The notes beneath the pieces were generated by a model that searched no databases, had not been told where the DNA came from, and saw nothing but the letters and a program-made list of their open reading frames with translations. This document shows, in pieces, positions 1 through 14,600 of a stretch of 64,000 nt of DNA. Both the position numbers and the translations under genes were made by a program. Numbering within the stretch: the first letter of the stretch is position 1; each line of letters starts with the position of its first letter. This DNA comes from Cruorifilaria tuberocauda (Eukaryota; Nematoda; Chromadorea; Rhabditida; Onchocercidae), in the NCBI GenBank assembly GCA_013365365.1, contig JABVXU010000156.1, positions 48,347 to 112,346 of the forward strand, given 5' to 3'.

Positions 1-1168
1 TTGATCTCATCAAACTTTTGTTAAATTATAATATTTAGTTTTCAATATTCATTGAAATTTCATAAATAGAAAACTTATTTTTTGATATGTGCTAGCCTAA
101 AAATAGCTATTTTTATCATAATTTTGTCAAATTCAAATTATCATCAAAGATTTTATATTAATGATTGACACGTAGATTGTAAGATAACTTTAAACTTTTG
201 ATGCAGAATTGAATATTTACCGAAAGCATGGGACTTGAAAGTTATTAGTTAAAAGTTAAAGTTATATTCTAGTATTTTTGATATCATGCTACAGTTAATT
301 TACAGTTACTGTTGCTGTTTGTACTGTATTCACTCGTTTAATGGATATGATAAATTAAAAATGGAAACGTAATTTATCTTATGAATCAATTATCCTTGAT
401 AATGGAAGTATGGTGAGGTAAAGATTGTTTGTATGTGTACGTGAAATCAGAAGAATTCCGGTAGAATTCCGGAAAAAAGGAAAAATATGAATGAGAATAT
501 CTCGTTGAGATGGATGGATGGGTTGATATCAGTTTTGAGTGTTAAGTGAGAATGTTCATCGCTTTTATCGCTGCTTAGAAGGAAAGGAGGATGAAGAAGG
601 AAGGGAAGAATGCTAGGAGAAGTCGTAAATTATCGCATTTCAGATTAAGGGATTCCCTTTCAGATTATAGTATTTATTACCGGTTTAATGGATGGTTTCG
701 TGCTGTGATAGCGGGAGTGATTGTCACCGTTATTGTAATCAGAGTGGGAAATGGAAGAAGAGCTAAAAGAAGAAAGTCATCATTGATTCGTAGAGATTCA
801 ACAGGACAGGTAATCGTGCCAAATTTTGGCTATTCATTGGTTCAATGACCGACGACAATACTACGTAAAGTGGTAATGTTGAGGGAAGTTGAAATGTACT
901 TTCTCTAACTTTCCATGGAAATAGCTGTTGATAATTAATCTATCTGACGAGAGAGGTGATATCATATTGATTGATTGACTGATCAACTAGAATATTCGAC
1001 TGATTTGATAGTTGAAATGTTCAAGTGAACGAATTAAATTGATTTCCTCATAGTATCACTTTAATAAAAAAGCAAAAGATTGAAGAGAAATTTTGAAATT
1101 TGATAAGAATTCGAAGTTGCAATAATCTATTGAATCTTCAATTGCAATACAGTCGCGAATACCAATGT

Positions 1169-1212
1169 TGGGAGGGACAGGGAGAGAGAGAGAGGGAGAG
1201 GGAGAGAGAGAA
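1169..1212. repeat. GA-rich simple repeat
   Basis: A purine run of GAGAGG/GAGA units about 44 bases long, one of several GA/CT tracts around mab-5. No function is claimed. Confidence 0.75.
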
Positions 1213-1815
1213 GGAATTAGTGAGAAAAAGTAATCATATGAGAGATTAGAGGAAGAATCAGGTTTGTTTGCGTGCGTTGGAAAGGTAGTGGAATGATGAG
1301 TGATTACACCTTTTAAAAGTTGAATTTCTGAGGTAAGCCAAGAAGAGTTGTCCCGTAGGAAGGTATGGCCGAGCCAAGTGAAGATAAGCCGTCCATCCGT
1401 GAACTGCTTGAGGAATCAAGCATCTATTAGCTGCTTATCGGAGGAGAGGAAGAGTTCATCATCCCAGTTCGGCGAGCTCACTTCTTAAGAGAAATTTACG
1501 ACATTGTTTTATGGGTTCGGGAGCCAGTTAGCGGCATACATCAAAAGATTCTCTCATCCATTGGGCTCCTTCCTCATTGGTTGCTGACGGGGTGAGGCGG
1601 GGCTCCTTTGATCTTGCCGATGGGAGGGTGAGGGAGGAGTGGCGATACTCGAAGGTACACAGGGATCGAGAGGAGGAGGAGGAGGGGGCGCCCGTACGAC
1701 TTTGACCGATCGTCACGACTGCGACGCGGATGACGATGCGACGACGATGACGACGACGACAACGACGAGGAGGACGACGACGCAGGAGACAAGGAGGCGG
1801 AGGACGAATGCATTG

Positions 1816-1850
1816 GCAGGGCTGCCTGCAAGAGTTGCAGGCAGCCCTGC
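1816..1850. repeat. Perfect GC-rich hairpin, 16-bp stem
   Basis: Arms at 1816-1831 and 1835-1850 are exact reverse complements (GCAGGGCTGCCTGCAA and its complement) with a 3-base loop, GAG. It sits in the GC-rich island upstream of mab-5 and directly after a GAC-repeat stretch. The stem is shorter than a microRNA precursor. It could act as a cruciform or RNA hairpin, or could mark an old inserted element. Confidence 0.8.
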
Positions 1851-2642
1851 ACGCTGCAGTCCGCCTGCTCTACCATCTCGACATCGGCGACGCCCCACTA
1901 TCATCACCCTTATCATTAGGTGCCTTACAAATGGTACCATTTACTTCACATTTATCCCGTTATTCTCTTCCTAAATTACCCCATTATTCCACATCCTATC
2001 TCATCCTCTAGTGATTTACTCTGGTGAAACGTGAAGGAAATATGTGAGTGATAATGCTGGGATGATGATAGCTTACGAAGAATTTGTTTCTTTAATGATA
2101 ACCGATAAACGTGATAAAAAAGAGCAAGAATTTATCACTTGTTTCGTAAACTTTTACGCTTCCAGTTTTTTCCTGCTGTCTTCATCGATATACTGCTTCA
2201 CCAATAACCTTATCACCCTTGCCCTTTCTCTCCCTCTCCCTCCCTCCTCCTCTACCTCTACCTCTCTCTGCATCATTTTAACATGTAAATTTAACTAGCA
2301 CACATTATTTGAAGGAGCAAAATTTACCCTCATTTTTAAAATAGTTATGAACCTTTTTTCACTTTCTTTAGATTTCAATGAAGAAGTATGAATTGAACGA
2401 TAATTAATTATCGTTGTAAATGTTAGCATTGCAATTTGCTTAATGCAATTTCGCCTGATTTGATGTTAACAGAGACATTCATTACAATATATGCCATTGC
2501 TCGTTTTAATTCACCTGTCCTCTATTACGGACTTTATTCTGATCTTTATCGATCATGTTCAGGTAAATTATACTTTTCATTCATTTGAAACAGATAGCGA
2601 TTTTACAGGCTGGATTAATATACTATACGGTAGTTCACGTCG

Positions 2643-5600
2643 ATGTATCCTAATTGGCAAAGTCCGGATGATTCGCCTACCGTACAGCCATATTGGAGTC
2701 AACATGTTAGTCAAGCGGCTAGTGCCGCAGCTACGCATCAAAAAGTTGCCGTCGCAGCGGCAGCGTACGATCCGTTACTCTATCCTGCCCAAAATTACAT
2801 GAATAATATGAAGAATATGCTTGGAGCTGCTGCGCAATGGGTTGAATCATCAAGCACGTAAGTTATCAAAATCTTACTCTGTTACTTTTGTTCATTGATT
2901 ACTGAATTATTTCATTCATTTATCAATCATTACTATCATTTTTCTTGAGCAGTAAATAGACAGTTTAATTTCATTCATGAAAATTAGCAATTATGATAAT
3001 TATTATAAGCTTAAATCTCGACAGTAAATCAGCTTGTTTGAGATATTTTACAGATATCATCATTTTTCCCGCTTTTTTCTTTTTTTTAACAAATATTATT
3101 AAAATTAATAATATAAATCGTTTTTTTCGCTTATCTGATTTGTTTAATTATAATTAATGATAATAAAAATACAAAAATTATGAATAAATACTACTTCAGA
3201 TAGTTTATAAATAATTTATTTGTTTTTTAATTTGTTCAGTTTGAATGAATTTCTGAAACTGATTTTCAGTTTCTTTCCTGGTTGTGTTTCCGATTATTAG
3301 AAATGGGTCAGTGAAGAAGATTTCCGTTCTTTCTAAATTGCATATATTCGAAAAAAAGAAACAGAAACAGAAAACCTTCTGTTGAAGATAAGTCACAATA
3401 CAGTACAAAAATAATTAGCAAAAAAAAAATTAAAAATTTTCCGGAATTTCCGGAACTAACAATCATAATATCTGGTGTGCTTATTTCACAAAAATTTAAT
3501 TTTTTCTTTATCTTCATTCTCATATTTAGTTAGATAAAATATACTATCAATTTATGAGTAACTTTTTGAAAGTTTAAATTTTACAATTAAAAAGTTTTGA
3601 AATTTCACGACATTCTTTTTGTTCATTTCAGCAAATTATTTAATTGTTATAAAAAACTTTTTACTTTCATTGAAATGAAATTTATCATTTTGAAAAAATT
3701 GATTTCGAAATTTGCATTTTGTCCAGTTTTCATTTCCAAAAAAAACAAAAAATCATGTCGATAGACAGTTGTTGCACTGCAATGAACTGGTTTTATAACC
3801 CTAAAATTGAAGTATTGAAAAATGATTGGTTTTAATTGTCACCTGCCTGATGCTTCATTCAAATTAAATCAGTATGAATCAACATATTGCTAATTATTAA
3901 AGAGAATTTATTTGTTTCTTTTTCAAGTTCTTTTTTCCATATACCTAATTACTTTGTTGTATGATACAATTAAATTATTGATGTTCGTATAGCTGAACTA
4001 ATTAAATTAAATAATTAAATTTAAATAAATGATTTAGCTGAAATAATAATAACTGTATGCGAAATGAATTGTAGAATGTTATTGTAATTCTACATACGGT
4101 ACTTTGTAATACTATATTACTGTAATATTTACTTGCAAATAATCAATTTACGTTTATCAGATAAACCTTATATAAGCGCACTGATACTTATAAATTCATA
4201 TTTTTTCTCAACTGTTTCTGGAATAATTTAACAGTATAGTTAATTTGAAAATTAAAAAAGTTTGATAAGTTATTTTAAAAATTTAAATATAACAGTGATA
4301 AGACTTTTTAAATATTTTAAAAATATTCCTATATTGATGATTTCTATGAAAACAGAACTTTGAAAGTATTTATTATTCTCTCTGAAACTATACTATTTAT
4401 AAGTTGTGCAACGATACAGTATGATTGTTATCATCATCAAATTTCAAAAATCAATTTTCATCATATGACAATTTTATAATGTTTATGTACGTTAATATTT
4501 GTTTACAAATATGTATTTTAATGTATTGAATAATACGAACAACGTATTATTAATGAATTTACTGTAATTTTCTTAATTATCTTTTAAATGATTTGGTAAA
4601 AGTATTAATAATATTCTGCGATACCTAACTTGAAAATTGAAGTATTCATTTCAGTATCCTGTTTTTTGCTTAAAATTTAAATATAATTTAGAAATTACTT
4701 GAAAAAATAAAGTAAAATATAAATATCATATTTGGATTCTTTGGAAATTATGATGTATTACTTCTAAAAATTAAATTGAATAAATTAATTATCAACTGCT
4801 GAAGACAATAACTGCAATTAATTTACCTCTTGAAAACAAAAATGTTTGACGAAGTTATCGAAAACACTTTTATTGATGATATTTGTTTATTTACAATTTA
4901 AGATTAGATAAATAGCTGAAATAAGCAGTAAGCAAAACTTTTAATATTTATTTTTGATTGAGATAAATCGATTGAACGAACAAAAGCATTTCAATAGTTT
5001 GTGAGTAGGAAACTGAACTTCATTAATACACATAATTTACTTTTTATTGCGCATTTACGACCTGCCGAACTGTTCACTCTCTCTCTCCCTCTCTCTCTCT
5101 CTCCCATCACTTCCATCTTTTTATCAATAAATTTTATGTCAACTCCATGTTAATTTAATGATTAACATTTTTAAAACATTCAAATTTATCAATTGCTCAC
5201 CGATCATTTCAATTATTTGATTATTTTAATATATTATTAAAAAGTTTTATAATAGCATTTTATAGTAGACGCAATTTTATTGATATACTTTAAAAGGTAT
5301 TCTTCAATATTTCCTTATTACACTTCACATTTACCTATATTTCTCGTCTATTTTCATATTTTTGAAATTATTGTATTAACTTACTTTTGATAATTTTCTC
5401 TGATAATTTGATAATAATGATAATTCCACAATTAGTGATGATGAGATTTGTAACAGTTTCGAGTAATCAAGTAAACAATAATGAACGATCGATTAATCGA
5501 TAATCATTGTAATTTGATGAATTCGGAAAGTGAAAAGAGTTAATTCACCTAATCTGGAATAAGTTATCATAAGGTCATCTTTGTGCAATGATCATCACCG

Positions 5601-8600
5601 TTATCATCATTACTTTTAATAGACTATATGCGTGTGCGGTAGTATATTTGGCCTGATATCGTTCCATCCCTTATATTGCATATATAATTCACATTTTATT
5701 GCTCGATTTACGGCTCGTTTACGATAATGCCCGAATGTACTCTTTCCCTCTCTCTCTCCCTCTCCCTTTCTTTTTTTTGTCCATTCCCTCTGTCCACTCC
5801 CTCTCAACTCTTTCTTTATTCATACACACACACACACACAGACCGATCGTACACTTGACCAGTTACCGGACATGAACGATCACCGAGGAAACTACAAAAA
5901 GAACGAAGGGATTGGGAAAAAAAAAAGAGAGGAAAGAATAGAAAATCAAGAAAGTCACATCGTTTATTAATCGTTACTTTTTTAAGATGGAAAAAAGGTT
6001 ACAGTCACAATTATTGTTATTGTCGTCACTGTAATTATCTAGCTGTCATTGTTGTCACCACAATCGTTATCATCGTAATTTATCGTTATCATCATTATTG
6101 TCATCATTTGTTGTCACAGTTTTGTGAGTAACCCTCCCATCAGTTTAGTTTATTCAATATCATTGAATTTAGCAACTCTTCTGTAGCCTTCTTACAGTTG
6201 AATCCAAGAAAGATTCAATTCTGTATTTATCAGAAATCGTCTTCTCGAAGAATATATTTATCATTCTTATCAATAAGAAATAGTTATTTCGTTTGGTATT
6301 TTTTTTTTCGACATTTGTAAGATAGTAAAGAAAAAAGTATGGAATTCCATTTTTGGCTAATTTTTGTCAATTTTAAATTGCTTATTTCTTTGGAAAATAA
6401 CAACTGACAGAATTTGGATGAAAGGATTTCATAGAAAGAAGAAGTGAATATATAAACATTCAACCTTTTGCTATTCAGAAAAGTGACTGAAGAAGAAGCG
6501 AAAGTTTTTGGTCATTAATCTTCTCCTTGAGAAAACTCTTTTTCTTCTAAATCGACGCGTTCAAATCAAATCGTCACAACAAAGTTGACAGATTATTTTA
6601 ACTTATTTCAATTGTTCTTTTTGGAATACAGTTACGCTTGATGAGAGTACTAAAAATGTTGCTTCAAGTTAAATTTAATTAAATATTTTAATATCAGTTT
6701 AAATTGTATATTTTACAGATTCCCAAATTACAATGCTTTACAACCGGCGTCCACGTCACATTTGCCGGTGATAAGCGGTGAACGAGCGGTGCAAATAAAT
6801 CAGCCGGTGTTTCCATGGATGAAAATGAGTGGTTAGTCTAAAAGTTTGCGAAATGTTTCAATGATTCATTTCGAGAATTTTACTTATTGATTTATTCAAT
6901 TTAAATTACACGGATTTGTGTAGAAGTGAATTTTGCTTACTTAAAATGGAATAAATCTCATTTATATTTTAAGAGTTAATAAGCATACAATTTCCTCATT
7001 CTTAAGCATCATTAAGCTTCGTTCATCATAAATTTTATGAGATTTCCTTCATGAGCTACCATAGTTTTCATCTGATAACAATGATCAAAGGTGATAAATT
7101 GCAGTAATTGCATTAAATGAAGTAATTGATATCTGCCAGGGAAGTTAATTTTATTTCGTTTAATATTGTTTTCTCTATTCATTCCTGCTATTCTTATTAT
7201 CAAAATCATTATTATGACTTCTGTAAGTTTGATAGAATAAGCATAGTGATATCCAATCTTCTTAAGTTGAACTATTAGATAATAGTTAATACTTAAGTGT
7301 ATTTTTTGCAGAAGTAATGATTGCAGAATATTTGATAACTAAATTTTAATACCAATAAATAATAAAAATAGGATTAAAGGAGTTTGAAATAATGATATGC
7401 AATATAATAGGAATGATTTAAATAGTTTTAAAAGTTAGTTTTAAAAGGATTTGTTTATATAAATCAGAAAATATATTATTGTCTTGCAAAGCAAAGAAAG
7501 CAATAAGAAGCTTTGCTTGGAATAATTTGCAATAATTTCTGAAGATTTTTGCAAATAATTTATCGATTTTCTCGGGAGAAAAAAAAACCAGATTTTTGAT
7601 GTAATCGAAAATGAGTTTTTTTGAAATGATTGAATGGATGTAAGCGAGAGGAATGGCAATTTGAAATGAATAATGAATGCATGTTAAAGCTATAATTTGG
7701 TTGATTGATAAGAACAATCCATGTTCATTTTAGCTTTAAATTGTCTACTGCATCATCTCTTTCCTATCACCTGATAAGAATTACGACAAATTATTATCAT
7801 TTATTACTATTAATTAATTAATTAATATGATCACTAACCATTATTATTAGTGTTGTAATTATTGCTATTATTATTACGGTAGTATGTTCAATTTGTAATT
7901 TAATTTCAATCATTTATAACGGTAAGAATATGAAATTAATATAATTGTAAAGCACTTCCATAGGTTTTAGCAGTAATTAAAAAACTTTAATTTTTTTAAA
8001 GTTAAAACTAAACAAAAGAATGTGAGAAAGAAAACAAAAGGAAAGTGCAAATGAAAGGATTACTGTTTTTTCCCTCTTGTTTTTTAACATTGTGCTGTTT
8101 TAAGGTTTATCATTTTAGTGAAATGAAAAATTTTGAATTCACAGCTAGCAATCGGATAGGTTAATTCATTCTAAAATTGAATAAGACATTTCTCTCGATT
8201 TGATTCATCACTGGAAATTATATCATAACTTAATTACAACTTTTAATGAAGAACACGTGTGCTTTGGCGATAGAGAAAATGATTGATTTGAAATTTTGAA
8301 AATTTTTTCAACTCTTTTTTCTTACTAGAATTAAAATTCCGTTCGGTTCCAAAAATAAATAGCTAATATTTGTGGGTGTTTGTGCTGCTTCAATGCGATC
8401 TGCTCAAAGCGCTTGTCCTACGCTAATGAATTATCGGCAAACATCAAAAAGAAAGGAAAAAAAAAACTTAGATATCCCGTGTGTATGAGCGTGCGTATGT
8501 ACGTGTGTACGTGTATACGTGTCTCTGTATGTGTATGCTTCTATAAATTTATTGAATGTGAATTGACGTAATACGTAAGAAAGAGATATGCGCAACTGTT

Positions 8601-11600
8601 CAACAGATGACATCAACATTTCCTTTCCTTATCCAGATCTCGATACTTTAACCTTTATTACTAATCATAACAACTGATAGTATTGCACTCACATCTCAAG
8701 AAATAATGATATATTACTACTTTCAAATATTATGATGTGAGAAAGATGAGAGAAATGATATTGTTTGTTGAGGAAGTGATCTGGAGATGAACAGCTTGTC
8801 ACTTTTACAACATATAGCATTGAAGGGTAAAACAAGTTTAATACCGTCAAATATCTCTCTTCCTACTAACATTTTCATTGCTAATCCAATAGCAAATGTT
8901 ATCAACTCTACAGTATATTTTTCAAATTACAATTTTGAGGGATAATTTTAAATTGGCTGGATTGTAATTTGATAATTACGATTAGATACGCTCCTTAATG
9001 TAATTTAATAACAGAAATTCATTAGTTAATATTTTAAGTTCAAAATACAGTAATGTTAGCATATATACAAACCCATCCTATGGTAATAAAGGAATTAATG
9101 GTTGAATGATTTCAGAGGGAACTGTTGAGTATTGGCATAAAATATTTGAAAATTCATTGTAAAAAAAAAAAAAAATTGTGTGTTTCTATGAAGCTCATGA
9201 AATTTTACCGTCAAGAAAGAGAGAGAGAGAGAGAGAGGGAGAGAGGAATAGAAAGAGAGAGAGAGAGAGAGAGAGCGAAATGAGTTTTTCATATGAACCC
9301 AATTTCTTCCACACGAACCCAATCTCTTCGACACCCATAAAACGACGGAATTACGACAATGCCACTGGAAAAATGCTCAAATCGTTGTTTTTCCTCCTTT
9401 TTCTTCTCTTCTATCTCTCTTTCTCCCTCCTTCTCTCTTTCTTTTTCTCTCTATTATTCAATGTGTAGTTCTTGCAGTTTTACTAATCGATTTAATACGA
9501 AATTTTGAAATTTTCATTTTCTTCGATTTTGAGGATTTTTTAATGCTATTAGTAATTCGCTGAAATGAAATAATGATTGAAATTATGTCGGAGAGAAATC
9601 GATATTTCAATCTGAATTCAACCTCAAATACTTCTTTTTACCAGTTTATTGAAATTGGGGATATTTAAAACTGTCCAAGGAAATATTATGAAAGCTGACC
9701 ATTTTTAATCTCATCAAATCTTAAATTTCAAAATTAGATTCTAAGAGTTCAAATTTACTTCGATTATATTAGAAATTTTTATCGTATTGATTGCTATCTG
9801 TTTCTACCTGTTCATCTTTTGTTTCATTTATAATTTGAAGTTTGCTAAAAACAGTAATCCATAGCACTACCGTTTATCACACAATCATTTCTATCATTAA
9901 TAGTTGAATGTGATGACTAAGAAAAAATTATCTATTAGATAAACTTTCTTCAAATGAATAAGTATATATCATTTAAGTAAACTAAAGAAATTTTTGAAAT
10001 AAAGAGAATAAGTAAAATTTTGCAATGTTTACAATATGGGAAATTCGTTGAAATGGAATGAATGAATACGGATGCTAAAAAGTAAGGGAAAAAAAAAAGA
10101 CTGTTGTGTGTGATTTATTTGAAAGAAAGTTCAAAAAATAGCGCCGATCCCAAAAGACAATTGTTCATCAGTAAGTTGGATTAACTGCTTCACAGATGAA
10201 TGCTTTTATCCCTGAAAACATTCTTATGGGCCATATTCTACTTTGCTGCTATTAATAGTTGAACATCTTATCAGTGGAATAACTTTTCAATATTAATAAT
10301 TTTAATGATAAATAAAAATGCCAGAAAAAATTATCAGCACTAATAATGAAATAAAGTTTAATTATTTCAATTACATTAACAGTGGTTTATCACTGGTAAC
10401 AGTAATTTACTCCTTTTTTTTTTTTTTTTTGGAAAAACAATTAGAACTTGCTTTATATGAGGAGTAGCACCATGAAATATGATTTGGTACTCATATTAAG
10501 AGTAAAATGATAAGATGATAAAATGATGATTGTATGCATGTAAATGATTTACATTATATTTTTCTATCTAAAATTTTTTACCTTAGAAAATCTATTTTAC
10601 GCGGCAATATGAAATTATCAAATGGAAAAATATTTAAACTTTTGTTAACTCAAACCAATTTCGAATATATTTTTTTAAATGGATTTTAACGTTGACGACT
10701 TATTAATTTTCATATTAAAGAAACGCCACGAATAGTTAATTCATATTTTAATATTAGAATTAAATTAACCTAAAATTCTTTTAATGCAAATCACTTTTAT
10801 GCATACTTACCTCGTTAGAAATATGTTGAATTATTTGTAAATACTATTAAAATTTATCAATCATACAAATGTTCCCATGTATTTGTTGTAATTTATCATT
10901 TGTCAAAGTCGTTAATTTCAAAGTTTGCATCAATAGAGCAAAGGGTAGCAGAGGCGACTATAAATTTTATGAAATTTCTTACATTCAACAGAAACCCGTG
11001 AGAACTTTTGCCCAGACGAGTTTCGTTTTCAAACTTGTGACACTTGTTACTACTTTAATTTACTACTTACAACTGCTTTATTTGTTCATTAATTTCGAAT
11101 AACTTCTAGCTTGCATAATATTTCCTTTATGTTATGTATTATCATACTATCATTGCTATATTTGTTCGATAAGTTATTCAACAATCTAAATATAACCAAG
11201 TTATCCTAAATACATTGATAATCAATTTGACTCCGATCAGGTTATCCTGCATACATTAGAAAGCAGTTTTCTTCTGATTATGCTATCTTGCATAGATATC
11301 TGGTTCCAACTAACTTATCTTACAAACATTAGAAAGGAATTTGAATGCAATAAGGTTATCATGGATGCATTAGCAGTTATCATGTTGTAACTTTAGTTAT
11401 CATGATATCATGACTGAGTTATTCATGATTCGTTGTGATTACTGCTATGAAATATTTGATATAAGTGTATGGAAATGTGATTTTCCATTAATTATTCAGC
11501 TATCTTAAATTCGATTTACTTCTATTCTTAGTTCCATTCTTTTTCCGAATAATCCTTCCAATCACTTCCTAAATAATAGCCAAGAGCAGCGATTATTTTA

Positions 11601-14600
11601 GCATTCTGTTGATGAAAGCTAATTCAAAAATGTGATAGGCTTAAAAGATGGTATCCTCTTGAAGACTACGGTTATCCTCCTGAAGACTACGGTTATCCTC
11701 TCTCTTCAAATCCTTATTTTCCTGTTCAATACTATTAAAAACTTACTGATTACTGATTTATGCAACAACAGAAATGGTATGATATCAATATAGCACAGTG
11801 CATTCATTTCATTCGATGGCATACTGTAGGAAAAGGAAGGGGCAGGTGTGCACGCGGTTGCGATGATACGCACGTATCATCATCCTTTGACATGAGGATG
11901 ATCGGGTATGATGATGATTCGGGATCTGCTATTCATGAATATGTATTCATGAATAGCGGATCGATCATTAATTCTGATATTTTTTGGGAGAAAAAAAAAG
12001 CATGAGAAGAGAAGAAGCTAAAAATGAATTTCATTCATTTTCATCAGTTCTATCTGTCATACAGAAAAGAAATAAGATGAATTGATGGAAAATTATCAAT
12101 GGAAATTTTTAATTTTATTCAAATTTTTGCGTAATCAAAAGTTTTTTTTTTTTTTTTGCATAAAAATAATGAAAGCCAAGACACTTTAATGGAAAATTCT
12201 ATTACTATAATCTTTAATGAAAGATTCTATTACCCGTGGATTTACACGTGTACGTCAGTTTATTCTGTGCTAGATCACGTTACTAACAATAGATTAAGAT
12301 ATCAGCCATTTGCTTTAAAACATGAAGTTTACTTGAAGTATATGGATCATCAAGACAAGTATACAAACTTGAGATTGAAAATTTTTTCATAAAACAGAGA
12401 TACATCACAAACATGAGAAGGCAATCGTATGAGCCATATCAACATCCTGATCGATCATTTTATCATAAATACTTATAAAATGATTTATTTAAAGATCAAT
12501 GAATCCGAGTAAGAAAGTGGATACTGGAAATTTTCCGTAGAAATTATCCTTTCTTGAAATTTTATAAATAATAATCATGTTTACTGTATAAGACTTTTGA
12601 AATGTATCATCTCAGTCTACCCTATTATTGATAATTAGCTATCATGTTATCATGGAATCAAGAGTGAGTTGAATAAATAAAAATTTCCAATTTCTTGCTT
12701 TGGTATTGTTGTTGTTGTTGTTGCAGATAATGGCGTTGACTAATCTTGATAAAAAAAATATTGATAACAATTCCTTTTCATGTTCCGAAATACATGGCAT
12801 GTGTGTGTGTGTGTGTGTCTGTGTGTGTCTGTGTGTGTGTGTATGTGTGTGTATGTGTATGCATATTTAATACGTAAATGAAGCGTGTAACTTCTTGAAG
12901 GTACTATCACTTTATTATTATCATTCCATCAGCTTCAGCCTTCGCTTTCATGCTTACAACGGTTTGTTAGTTGAGAACGTCATATTTCATTTTGGAATCC
13001 TTTTGAAGTCCTTCCGCTCTTTCATTATTTTTCATTTATATGCCTCGAGCAATGCTCGTTTAGTAAACCGGCCATCCCGAAATATGACAATATTTTTACG
13101 ACATTCGATCAAACAAAACTGGGTACATGGGTCCTTCTCTCTCTCTCTCTCTCTTTACCTCTCCCTCTCTCCCTCTCTCGCTTTCTCCTTTTTTTAAAAT
13201 TTATTCACACTTCTTTCTTATCTATTCTTTTTTTCCATTTAAAAAAAAAAAAAACTTTAAAATAAGTTTATTATGAAAGATAGTCTGTTATCTATTACGG
13301 TAAATTACGAAAAAGATTGGGCGAATGGGTACAAAGATCAAAATCTTTTTTAAAATCGTAAGAAAATTAAGGACTAAAAGTTTAATTACATCATTAGATT
13401 AAAGATTGAAATGTTAATTTTTAAAATTTGCATCTGAAATAAACTTTCATCAAACTCGTCAACAATTAATTTAGTTGATGAAAAGTTTTTGTAAGTTAGC
13501 AGTAATTCTTCCCAATCAATACTTTATTATATACTACAAAGATTTTATTTCTATTCCTTTTTTTGATAAAATTCAAATATTTTACATTAATTTAAATTTC
13601 TAATACTAATATTCGAAAATTTATTTTTGTATTAATTTAAAACTTTCATTAAATTTTCCAAAAACTTTTGGAAGTCTCAAATTGCATGTGAAACAACAGA
13701 AAGGAAATTTGAAGAAGGGTTAAAAAGAAGGCCTGAAAAAAAAGTTCGTTTTGTTTTTTTGCAAAAGCAGCGGTTTATCATTCCACTTCTCCAACGGTTT
13801 ATCATTCCACTAATATAAATCAACACATATTTTGAAAATTGCTTTGACAGTTTCACTGCTTTACTTCAAAGACAGAAACCGCTTGTTTCGTCCGTCACGA
13901 ACTGAAGCACAACTTTTTTTTAAATCACTTCATTGCACAGAAATGCACAGAAAAAAAGTTAACTTTACATGTACAGTATCCTGGTACAATACGTCTTTGT
14001 GTTCCGGTTACCGTTAGCTTATTAAAATCATTACATTCCAGCAAGTTTTTTTCTTTTTTGATATTCTATTGAAAATTTTGCAAATTGTAATAAAGCTATG
14101 AAATCATGAAGAAATTCGAGAGTATAAAACTTTTTCAATTTTAAAATTTACAAAATAAGTAAAATTTAAAATGGAAAAAAAACTTTCTAATAAAGGAAAT
14201 TTGTTACTATCAAATGAAAAAAATGAAAAGCTAAAAATGTAAAATAAAATCATGAATGATCTAGATATCATTCGGATTTTTTTTTGCATTGACCTTGCCT
14301 TTGTGCATTTCTCATGATTTATTAAGTATTTATGAAGTATGTTAGGTCATTTTATATGTGCAATGACCTCGTGAATTCTCATCACCGTTTTTTTAGGTAT
14401 GCTAATGTTTAATTGTATGAAATAATTTACAACACGGTGAGTTCTAAAAAAAATAATCACTGATCTGTGTTCACGTTTTTTTCAATTCAGGTGGCAAAGG
14501 TGGTGAATCAAAAAGGACGCGACAAACGTATAGTAGAAATCAAACGTTAGAACTTGAGAAGGAATTTCATTATAATAAATATTTAACGCGAAAAAGGCGA

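Larger units (their letters stand above)
1..2642. other. Non-coding region upstream of mab-5
   Basis: No coding exon is supported here. Open frames at 591-848 and 1528-2011 are either basic low-complexity sequence or GAC/GGA repeat translated in several frames, and no family is recognisable. The first 1.5 kb is AT-rich. Positions 1530-1900 form a GC-rich island with GGA and GAC repeats. Two copies of GAATTCCGG lie at about 454-475. The sequence TTTTACAG ending at 2608 is a good acceptor for an upstream 5' UTR intron or a spliced leader, 34 bases before the mab-5 start codon. The region is therefore likely promoter and enhancer DNA, which is inference. Confidence 0.5.

Noticed and set aside
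591..848. 85-codon plus-strand open frame with basic N-terminus and a hydrophobic segment
   Set aside because: No domain, no splice context and no codon pattern beyond AT-rich chance; it lies in the Hox upstream region.
1528..2011. Several overlapping open frames on both strands with poly-Ser, poly-Thr or poly-Arg translations
   Set aside because: They are frame shadows of GGA/GAC repeats in the GC-rich island; multiple frames being open at once argues for low complexity, not coding.
9095..9468. Frames on both strands rich in Ser/Leu or Arg/Glu
   Set aside because: Translations of the GA/CT microsatellite.
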